Part shown: piece after piece, positions 57,733 to 64,000 of the stretch
Numbering within the stretch: the stretch's first letter is position 1
Layout: each line of letters starts with the position of its first letter
From: Treponema sp. UBA792
GTDB lineage: Bacteria; Spirochaetota; Spirochaetia; Treponematales; Treponemataceae
Length of the DNA stretch: 64,000 nucleotides
Assembly (NCBI GenBank): GCA_002296965.1
Contig: DBIW01000036.1
Span: forward strand, 63,085-127,084
Direction: 5' to 3'
The notes under the pieces: generated by a model
Told to the model about the DNA's origin: nothing
The model's input: only the letters and a program-made list of their open reading frames with translations
Databases searched by the model: none
Translations under genes and position numbers: made by a program

Positions 57733-58949
57733 TGAGTCCGGAGGCCGCAAGATTGGATGCCGGAAGAAAGTCCTTATGCCGCAGAATTCTCCTGATGCGC
57801 GCGGCGATACCGCTGGCGCTTGCCGGGCTGCTCGCCTCGTGCGGCAGCAGGAAGGCCGCCGTGTCTTCCGGCGATGCCTATGATTTTATGTTCGGTCTGT
57901 ACCGTTATGCCGAGACCGGAAGAACCGATATTCCCTTTCCCGACAGGTTCTTCTTTCCGGAGGATGCCGTGCTGTTGTGGGGACGGAGCCGTCCTGAGAA
58001 CGGAACCATAATGACCTTCGCTGAACGGCTGAATCCGTCCGTCGCCGGAATTTCCTGGCTTGACGGACTTTACGTTCCTGATGCGGACAGCGCGGCCTGG
58101 GTTGACTCCTCCGTAAATTTCCAGGAGGAAGCGCTGAAAGCCGGCGAGATAATCACGGAGATGGAGAAATCACTTGAGATCACGCCGCCGTTTTCCGGGA
58201 CTGGCGCGGACGATGCTTTTTCCGGAGAGAATCCGGTTTCTCCGGAGGAGCGTTTTATGGCCTCGACAATGAGGCTAGCCCTGATGCGCTTCGGCGGCGA
58301 GGTTTTCGTTCCTTCGGGAAATTCGGATTTTCCAGAGCTGATTCAGTATCATGACGGAAACGCGGTGCGGACTTTTTCGGACGCGCTTTTCAGGACGCTG
58401 AGAAGGGAATACTGGAAGATAGATGACTTTGTGTCCGGCCATGCCGTGCGTACCGACACGTTCACTTATACCGGTGACAGCGCCGTTCCTGCCTCCGCTG
58501 AGGTCACCGCTGACGGAGGCAGGGTAGTCACGGAATTTTCCGGCGGACTTCCGGTGCATGTTTCGGTATATGAGCCGGTCCCATCCGCTGACGGCGGGGC
58601 CGAGGACGGCGAATTTCTAGCCCGTGAGTCATTCCGCTCATATACGGCGGACGGAAAGCTTGAGTCCGAGACCGTCGTTTCCCGCGGATATGGTCCGGAC
58701 GGAGAGGAGGGCGTTTCTGAAAGGACCGAGCGGTTCATTCATGGCGCGGACGGTTCAGCCCCGGACTATGAGTATTATGAGGACGGAATTCTGCGGATGC
58801 GGACCGTCCGTTCTAAGGACGGAAGCTATGCGTCCGAGGTGTTCTTTGACGGCGGGAATTCCGTTACGGCATATTACGAGCAGGGCAGGAAGGTGAGGGA
58901 TGTGTACAAGTCGGGCGGAGAAATCCGCAGGGTCAGGGAATATGAATAG
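57732..58949 (+). CDS. Predicted lipoprotein of unknown function in the lol operon
   Basis: A 405-residue protein with a lipobox LLASC at residue 37, or 16 if ATG 57795 is the start, which gives a more normal signal peptide. The C-terminal half has repeated short strands with the pattern Y-x-x-D-G (for example SYTADGKLESET, YYEDGILRMRT), like MORN-type repeats. It overlaps ftsY upstream and lolC downstream by a few bases, so translation is coupled. Placement suggests a partner or substrate of Lol, which is inference. Confidence 0.78.
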   Translation: MSPEAARLDAGRKSLCRRILLMRAAIPLALAGLLASCGSRKAAVSSGDAYDFMFGLYRYAETGRTDIPFPDRFFFPEDAVLLWGRSRPENGTIMTFAERLNPSVAGISWLDGLYVPDADSAAWVDSSVNFQEEALKAGEIITEMEKSLEITPPFSGTGADDAFSGENPVSPEERFMASTMRLALMRFGGEVFVPSGNSDFPELIQYHDGNAVRTFSDALFRTLRREYWKIDDFVSGHAVRTDTFTYTGDSAVPASAEVTADGGRVVTEFSGGLPVHVSVYEPVPSADGGAEDGEFLARESFRSYTADGKLESETVVSRGYGPDGEEGVSERTERFIHGADGSAPDYEYYEDGILRMRTVRSKDGSYASEVFFDGGNSVTAYYEQGRKVRDVYKSGGEIRRVREYE

Positions 58950-60249
58950 AAGGAAAAGCCTGTTCTCCAGGATAAGATGGATTTCCGCGGTGGCGGCGAG
59001 ATTCGCCCATGTGGACAGGAGCGGCCGCTCCGCCGTGACGTCATTCCTCGCCACGCTCGGCGTGTGCTGCGGAGTGATGACTCTTGTTACGGTCATGAGC
59101 GTCATGAACGGTTTCCAGATGAGCTTCATCGACTCGATACTTGAAATCTCGTCATATCATCTGCGTGTTTCCGGAATTCCGGATGCCATGTCCGACAGGT
59201 TCCGCCGGGCTGCGGTCTCAGAAAAGGGGGTCGTCTCGGTGAGCCGCTTCCGTGAGGCGCAGACCCTCATGACAGGGAGGAACGGGCGCGAGAGCGCCGC
59301 GGTGATAAGGGCTGTCGAGCCTTCCGTCATGGAAAGCGATGACGGTTTCCGCCGGGAGCTTGAGATTGTCTCAGGCTCCTTTGACCTTTCATCGGATGAT
59401 TCCGTCGTCCTCGGATCCTATCTGGCGCGCAGGCTCGGCGTACGCACGGGCGACAGGGTGAACCTGCTTGTAATGAGCGGAGGCGCGGACGTCAATCTCC
59501 TGTCGGCGGACAGAATTCTTACCGTGACGGGGCTGTTCACGTCCGGATATTCCGAGATAAACGGTTCCTATGCGTTTATCAGCCTTGAATCCGCCAAAAA
59601 GTATTTTGGAGCGTCGTCCGGGACGGTCTGGGGAATCAAGCTCAGGAATTCGTCCGACGATGCCTATGCGGTCTCCTGTTTCCGCCGTGATTTTCCGGAT
59701 GCCGATGTAAGCTCCTGGAGGGACTACAACAAGAGCTTTTTCGGCGCGCTCAGAATCGAGAAGAATATGCTGATGCTGCTGGTCGCCCTGATTTTCATCG
59801 TTGTCGGAATAAACATATACAACGGAACCAGAAGGCTCGTGTTCGAGCGCAGGACGGACATAGCCGTGTTCTCCGCCATAGGAGCAGGCGCCTCCGAGAT
59901 AAAATCCATATTCCTGATGCGCGGCTTTATGACGGGCGCGGCGGGCTCGGTTTCAGGCGCAGTCCTAGGACTTCTTGTCAGCGTGAACACGCAGTTCCTT
60001 TTCGGTGCGCTCTCCTCGGTGATGTATCATTTCCAGTGTTTTTTCGCGGCGCTGTTTTCTCCGGACTCGCTGATTTATATACAGGAGAATATGACTTACG
60101 GTGTATATGCGGACATCCCGGCCAGAATTTTCTTTCCGGAGGTGCTTCTGACGGCGTGCTTCGGACTTGCCGCCCCTGTGCTGGCGTCCTGGGCGGCCGG
60201 ACGGAATGTCCTTGAGATGACACCGGCGGAGGTGCTTCACGATGAGTGA
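58942..60249 (+). CDS. lolC: Lipoprotein-releasing ABC transporter permease (LolC/E family)
   Basis: Inner-membrane permease of the MacB/FtsX type, 435 residues. N-terminal helix region SFLATLGVCCGVMTLVTVMSVMNGFQ is the LolC/E hallmark, followed by a large periplasmic domain (residues 60-270), then three helices beginning MLMLLVALIFIVVGINIYNG. With LolD and LolE it extracts lipoproteins from the inner membrane for outer-membrane sorting. I start at ATG 58942, eight bases before the lipoprotein stop. It overlaps lolD by eight bases. Confidence 0.9.
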   Translation: MNRRKSLFSRIRWISAVAARFAHVDRSGRSAVTSFLATLGVCCGVMTLVTVMSVMNGFQMSFIDSILEISSYHLRVSGIPDAMSDRFRRAAVSEKGVVSVSRFREAQTLMTGRNGRESAAVIRAVEPSVMESDDGFRRELEIVSGSFDLSSDDSVVLGSYLARRLGVRTGDRVNLLVMSGGADVNLLSADRILTVTGLFTSGYSEINGSYAFISLESAKKYFGASSGTVWGIKLRNSSDDAYAVSCFRRDFPDADVSSWRDYNKSFFGALRIEKNMLMLLVALIFIVVGINIYNGTRRLVFERRTDIAVFSAIGAGASEIKSIFLMRGFMTGAAGSVSGAVLGLLVSVNTQFLFGALSSVMYHFQCFFAALFSPDSLIYIQENMTYGVYADIPARIFFPEVLLTACFGLAAPVLASWAAGRNVLEMTPAEVLHDE

Positions 60250-60928
60250 CATAATAACGGTAAGGAGCCTTGAGAAGACATACGTCTCGGCAGGCGAGAA
60301 GCTTACTGTCCTCAGGAATCTGGATCTTGATGTGGCGGAAGGCTCAAGGATTGTGATAACCGGAGAGAGCGGCTGCGGAAAGAGCACTCTCCTGAACATA
60401 ATAGGAGGAATCGACCGCGCCACGTCAGGGTCGGTAGCTGCCGGCGGATGGGACGTCACTTCCCTTGACGAGGACTCCCTTGCCGGATACCGCTCCGTTT
60501 TTCTCGGATTCATATTCCAGTTCCATTATCTGCTGAAGGATTTCTCCGCGCTGGAGAATGTCTGTATGCCGGCCAGAATCGCCGGAATTCCTGAGAGGGA
60601 GGCGGCGGAGCGGGCGGCCGTTCTCCTTGAGGATGTGGGCGTGTATGCGAGAAGGGATCACCTTCCGTCCCAGCTGAGCGGAGGCGAGAGGCAGCGTGTC
60701 GCGGTCGCCAGAGCCCTTGTGAACAGCCCGTCGCTCATTCTGGCCGACGAGCCTACCGGAAACCTCGATCCCGCAAACGCGGACATGATAGGAGATCTTC
60801 TTTTCTCGATGGTTGACAGATACAGGAAGACGCTGCTCCTTGTTACGCACGACAGGCGGCTTGCCGCGAAGGGAGGAATCCGTCTCACCATATCTGACGG
60901 AAGGCTTGTCCGGGAGGCGGACAGATGA
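60242..60928 (+). CDS. lolD: Lipoprotein-releasing ABC transporter ATPase LolD
   Basis: ATPase of 228 residues. Walker A GESGCGKST, Q-loop FIFQFHYLLKDFSALEN, signature LSGGERQRVAVARALV, Walker B LILADEPTGNLDP and switch His VTHDRRLA are all intact. FQFHYLLxDFxALENV is the LolD/MacB group pattern. ATG 60242 lies within the end of lolC, and its stop overlaps lolE (ATGA). Confidence 0.93.
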   Translation: MSDIITVRSLEKTYVSAGEKLTVLRNLDLDVAEGSRIVITGESGCGKSTLLNIIGGIDRATSGSVAAGGWDVTSLDEDSLAGYRSVFLGFIFQFHYLLKDFSALENVCMPARIAGIPEREAAERAAVLLEDVGVYARRDHLPSQLSGGERQRVAVARALVNSPSLILADEPTGNLDPANADMIGDLLFSMVDRYRKTLLLVTHDRRLAAKGGIRLTISDGRLVREADR

Positions 60929-62256
60929 CGTTCATGTCCTCGGTGATGTTCGCGCGGAGCCTGATTTTCCCTAAGTCTGACAGGAATTCCTCCGCGCGCC
61001 GAAGCCTCTTCGGCGCGCTTGTATGCATAGGCCTGAGCCTTGTCCCGCTTGTCGTCGTCATGACCGTGACTGACGGAATGATCGGCGGAATGACTGAGCG
61101 GATTATAGGTCTCTCGTCCGGACATCTCCAGGCCTATGTCAGAAGAGGATGCGTCCATGTGGGGACCCCTGACAGCTTCAGGCGTTTTGCGGACGGTTTC
61201 ACCGTTACGGACGGAATCATCTCCGCCTATCCGGAGATAGACCTGAGCGCGCTGGCGGCCGGAAAGGATGTCAGAACCGGGGCGCAGATACGGGCGGTTG
61301 TTCCCGAAATTTTCTCGGCGAACGGGGATTTCAGGAGGCTGTTCACGGTGACGGCAGGTTCCGTTGATGCTTTTCCAGGCGGCGGGACGGAGCGGACGGC
61401 CGTAATCGGACAGAAGATGGCCGAGAGCCTTTCCCTGTCGCCCGGCGACACGTTCAGGATAATAACTACAAGGAATTCCGGCGGCCGGATTGCTCCGAGG
61501 CTTTCTTCGTTCAAGGTCGCGGCCGTCGTCTCTTCCGGCTATCAGGAGCTTGACGAGCTGTGGATTTTCGTCCCGCTCGGCGCCGCATATTCGTCGCTTG
61601 CGCTTGATTCCGCGGAATTCACCGTCATGCTGGGTACTGCCGATGCCTTCTCTCCGGAGCTTTCGCGGATAAGGGATGACGCCGCGGAATACGCTGGAAA
61701 TTTCGCGAACATTTACAGATGGGACGAGGTTCACCGCTCCGAATTCGAGAATTTCTCGTCGACGAGGGTGATGCTGGTCTTTGTAATGATCCTGATTGTG
61801 CTTGTCGCTTCGGTGAACGTATCCTCCGCCGTGGTGATGCTCGTGATGGAGCGGCGCCGCGAGATCGCCGTCCTCAAGAGCATAGGCGGAACCCCGTCCG
61901 GAATAACGCTTTCCTTTATCCTTGCGGGAACAGCCTGCGGCCTTGGCGGTGTGGCCGCGGGAATTCCTGCCGGACTTCTTTGCGCGGTGAACATAAACAC
62001 GCTTGTCTCCCTTACGGAACGCCTCGTGAATTCCGCCGCCGGCGTGCTGAGGCTTCTTTCCGGCGGCTCGTGGTCCCCGGATGTGATAAGGCTGATGGAT
62101 CCAGCGTATTATCTTGCGGAAATTCCCGTCGTCGTCTCCCCGTCCCGGATAATGCTGATTGCGGTGCTGACGCTGTTCCTGTCGTTCGCGGCATCGGTCC
62201 TTCCCTCGGTAAAGGCAGGAAGGGAGAAGCCTATTGACATCCTTCGGAAAAGCTGA
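60925..62256 (+). CDS. lolE: Lipoprotein-releasing ABC transporter permease (LolC/E family)
   Basis: Second permease, 443 residues. It has the same four-helix layout as the first: helix 1 LVCIGLSLVPLVVVMTVTDG, a periplasmic domain with GLSSGHLQAY, and helices from MLVFVMILIVLVASVNVSSA; the motif VMERRREIAVLKSIGGTPSGI is characteristic of the FtsX-family. Lol is therefore heterodimeric here. Which permease is functionally LolC or LolE cannot be settled by eye. Confidence 0.88.
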   Translation: MTFMSSVMFARSLIFPKSDRNSSARRSLFGALVCIGLSLVPLVVVMTVTDGMIGGMTERIIGLSSGHLQAYVRRGCVHVGTPDSFRRFADGFTVTDGIISAYPEIDLSALAAGKDVRTGAQIRAVVPEIFSANGDFRRLFTVTAGSVDAFPGGGTERTAVIGQKMAESLSLSPGDTFRIITTRNSGGRIAPRLSSFKVAAVVSSGYQELDELWIFVPLGAAYSSLALDSAEFTVMLGTADAFSPELSRIRDDAAEYAGNFANIYRWDEVHRSEFENFSSTRVMLVFVMILIVLVASVNVSSAVVMLVMERRREIAVLKSIGGTPSGITLSFILAGTACGLGGVAAGIPAGLLCAVNINTLVSLTERLVNSAAGVLRLLSGGSWSPDVIRLMDPAYYLAEIPVVVSPSRIMLIAVLTLFLSFAASVLPSVKAGREKPIDILRKS

Positions 62257-62257
62257 G

Positions 62258-62908
62258 ATGGACGGCGCCGGGGTCTCAGGACTGGACGTTTCTTTCGGAA
62301 ACCGGGTCATATTCAGGAATTTCAGCATCAGCTTCGCTCCGGGAACCGTGACCGGCCTTTCCGCGCCGTCCGGATCCGGCAAGACAACGCTGCTGAACCA
62401 TATCGCCGCGGCCTGCAGTTCCGTCTCTTATTCATTTCAGGAGCCGCGGCTGATAAGCCGGGCGACGGTCCTTGAGAATGTGATGATTCCGCTTGTGAAC
62501 GTCATGGACAGGAGAAGCGCAATGCGCAGGGCGGAGCGGTATGCAAGCCTGATGGGGCTGGAAAAAGTCGGGAGCCGGCGGCCTGACAGCCTGAGCGGAG
62601 GCGAGAGGCAGCGTGTGTCGCTTGCGCGGGCGTTCGCCTTCCCCTCGCGGATTCTGCTGCTTGACGAGCCGTTCCAGTCGCAGGATGCGGACACAAGAAA
62701 TGTGCTCATCCGTTCCATCCGCGCGCTGCTTGCGGAGGACCGCCGGACTGTTGTGCTTGTCTCCCACAGCCTCGAGGAGCTGCGGTGCCTGTGCACAAGG
62801 ATAGTCACGCTTGGAGGCTCGCCGCTTTCTGTCATCGGCGATTCCCTGCGGCTTGAGGAAGTGAATTCTGGAACCTGTCCATGCGGCGGTTCAGTTCATT
62901 GTAAATAA
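62258..62908 (+). CDS. Additional ABC transporter ATPase next to lolCDE
   Basis: A 216-residue ATPase. Walker A APSGSGKTT, Q-loop YSFQEPRLIS, signature LSGGERQRVSLARAF, Walker B ILLLDEPFQSQD and VVLVSHSLEEL resemble the short nitrate/taurine/SsuB group rather than LolD. The switch His is in SHSLEE. No permease or binding protein is adjacent. ATG 62258 lies one base after the lolE stop; a TTG at 62234 is an alternative. Its partner may be the Lol permeases or a remote transporter. Confidence 0.85.
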   Translation: MDGAGVSGLDVSFGNRVIFRNFSISFAPGTVTGLSAPSGSGKTTLLNHIAAACSSVSYSFQEPRLISRATVLENVMIPLVNVMDRRSAMRRAERYASLMGLEKVGSRRPDSLSGGERQRVSLARAFAFPSRILLLDEPFQSQDADTRNVLIRSIRALLAEDRRTVVLVSHSLEELRCLCTRIVTLGGSPLSVIGDSLRLEEVNSGTCPCGGSVHCK

Positions 62909-62927
62909 TGGCGGAATCAACTATAAT
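62899..62927 (+). promoter_or_regulatory. Promoter of the phosphoribosyltransferase gene
   Basis: TTGTAA (62899-62904), 17 bp, consensus TATAAT (62922-62927), then a short leader with GAGGAT before the ATG. Confidence 0.7.
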
Positions 62928-62944
62928 CAGGCGAGGATAAATTT

Positions 62945-63565
62945 ATGATAAAAGAATTTCTTGAGTACAAGACGGTGCGCAACAATGCACTTAAGGTCGC
63001 GCACAGAATTTACAGCGACGGTTTCATTCCTGACGTGATCTATTCATCACTGCGCGGCGGCGCGTATATGGCCAACGTGATCAGCGAATATTTCAAGATT
63101 CTGAGCGCGAAGGAGAAATTCCATCCGGTCCTGTATGCCGGCGTGGTCGCCCGCTCTTATTCCGACATAGCGAAGCACACCAGGGTTTTCATCGACGGAT
63201 GGACATATCCTCCGGAGAATCTGCGTCCAGGCGACAAGATTCTCCTTGTGGACGATATCTTCGATTCGGGGCGCACGATAAACTGTCTTGTGGAGACTCT
63301 CATGGACAGCCGCGGAATCCCCAGGGAAGACATAAAGGTCGTAGTCCATGACTACAAGTATTTCACATATTACGAGAGTCAGCTTCCTGTGCAGCCGGAT
63401 TACTGGTGCCGGAAATTCGAGATAAGCGGACCGGAGGAGAACAGGTGGATCCATTACATGAGCCACGAGCTTGTCGGGCTTACCGGTGCGGAGCTGGAGA
63501 AATACTACTATGACGATGACCCCGCTCTCAGGGATATACTCTCCCCTTATTTAGGTGATAAATGA
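62945..63565 (+). CDS. Purine-type phosphoribosyltransferase
   Basis: A 206-residue protein of the type I PRTase fold. The PRPP-binding motif is ILLVDDIFDSGRTINCL, and the substrate loop near residue 36 is YSSLRGGAYMANVI. It resembles hypoxanthine/xanthine PRTases of the Gpt type in size. The extended C terminus (EENRWIHYMSHELVGLTG) and aromatic hood point to a variant group, so the base cannot be stated. The stop overlaps the start of the next gene by ATGA. Confidence 0.85.
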   Translation: MIKEFLEYKTVRNNALKVAHRIYSDGFIPDVIYSSLRGGAYMANVISEYFKILSAKEKFHPVLYAGVVARSYSDIAKHTRVFIDGWTYPPENLRPGDKILLVDDIFDSGRTINCLVETLMDSRGIPREDIKVVVHDYKYFTYYESQLPVQPDYWCRKFEISGPEENRWIHYMSHELVGLTGAELEKYYYDDDPALRDILSPYLGDK

Positions 63566-64000
63566 GTCTCAGAAGAAGAATTCTGCCGGTGCTGGCGGCG
63601 TTTTCCGTGATCTCCGCGCTCTTCTCCGCGGAGCCGGTTCTGCTGAGTCCGGTTCCGGGCGAGTGGTCCAATCCGCAGATGCTTGTGATTGACGGTGACG
63701 ACAGCAGCTTCTATACATACTCCACTAACGGCTCCGATCCGCTTGTGTCGGGATTCGCCTATGACGGTCCCGTCCTTCTTGCTGCTGAGGGCGATGTCGT
63801 GCTGCGTGTCGCCAAATTTGAGGACGGAAGGACTTGGGAGACAGAAGTCCGCTACAGCGTTGTTCCGGACGGCGGAAAGGAGCCTTATTCCGGGTTCATC
63901 GGGTCGTTCTCCGGCAGCGGAATGATGAGCTACACTGCGGGAACGGAATTCAGCTTTCCTGAGCCGCTTGAATACAGCTTCGGCATGCCGCCTGACTCGT
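63562..64000 (+). CDS. Exported protein with chitobiase-like repeat (partial, 5' end)
   Basis: The gene runs off the window. The 146 visible codons give a signal peptide (LRRRILPVLAAFSVISALFS, cleavage about residue 23), then a domain with YTYSTNGSDPLVSGFAYDGP, a pattern common in CHB_HEX_C-type beta repeats of surface proteins. Translation is coupled to the phosphoribosyltransferase by an ATGA overlap. Function unknown. Confidence 0.7.
   Translation, partial: MSLRRRILPVLAAFSVISALFSAEPVLLSPVPGEWSNPQMLVIDGDDSSFYTYSTNGSDPLVSGFAYDGPVLLAAEGDVVLRVAKFEDGRTWETEVRYSVVPDGGKEPYSGFIGSFSGSGMMSYTAGTEFSFPEPLEYSFGMPPDS

Noticed and set aside
60658..62382. A 574-codon open frame on the minus strand opposite lolE and lolD
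   Set aside because: It lies fully antisense to two intact ABC genes with complete motifs; its translation is Arg/His/Pro-rich low-complexity without domains, typical of a codon-bias shadow.
1..64000. CRISPR arrays, insertion sequences, prophage or integration sites
   Set aside because: I saw no regularly spaced repeats, transposase or integrase motifs, or direct repeats flanking tRNA-Pro.

Overview
The window is a stretch of spirochaete chromosome, most likely a host-associated Treponema. Several things point there: a single-operon V/A-type ATPase, a yajC-secD-secF cluster, tandem FlgG-family rod genes with a hydrolase-free FlgJ, many exported TPR proteins, a bactofilin, an EarP/EF-P pair and moderately GC-rich coding DNA. 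It is densely packed and almost all on the + strand. No gap exceeds 300 bases, and I see no insertion sequence, prophage, CRISPR array, rRNA or origin.

Layout. 1-5.7 kb: end of a partial gene, then yajC-secD-secF, ispH and secG (export machinery and isoprenoid synthesis). 5.7-16.1 kb: a PTS IIA-like gene, a complete nine-gene V/A-ATPase operon (G/H, C, I, K, F, E, A, B, D), then UspA and J-domain genes. 16.1-21.3 kb: rfbB-rfbA-rfbC, bactofilin, a TPR protein and mtaB. 21.4-27.1 kb: tRNA-Pro(UGG), an orphan sugar-type binding protein, argH and a complete polar amino-acid ABC transporter. 27.2-33.7 kb: rpsP-khpA-rimM-trmD-rplS, running on into a FliK-like and an FlhB-C-like gene, yraN, two small unknowns, earP and efp. 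33.8-45.3 kb: DUF4912 and a GH57-like gene, a predicted surface barrel protein, a 1000-residue TPR protein and a 1509-residue membrane SpoIIE-type phosphatase. 45.3-51.6 kb: OmpA-like and stand-alone tRNA-binding-domain genes on the minus strand, divergent from flgF-flgG-flgJ and a chemoreceptor. 51.6-64 kb: murC, an exported TPR protein, prfB with its frameshift, a PEGA-like protein, ftsY, a lipoprotein, lolC-lolD-lolE plus a fourth ABC ATPase, a phosphoribosyltransferase and a partial exported protein.

How the genes work together. Envelope biogenesis dominates: SecDF-YajC-SecG and FtsY for export, Lol for lipoproteins, MurC for peptidoglycan, RfbABC for dTDP-sugar and OmpA for anchoring. 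A second theme is proline decoding: tRNA-Pro(UGG) with G37, TrmD that methylates G37, EF-P with arginine at residue 32, and EarP that would rhamnosylate it with dTDP-rhamnose (rfbD is not in the window).

The most striking non-coding signal is promoter layout. At nine genes the -10 box ends only 6-9 bases before the start codon, usually with a good -35 at 17 bp, which predicts leaderless mRNAs. At prfB and its divergent neighbour the two promoters share one -35 element. GAATTC is also strongly over-represented. All function calls are read from sequence motifs by eye; no database search was run.
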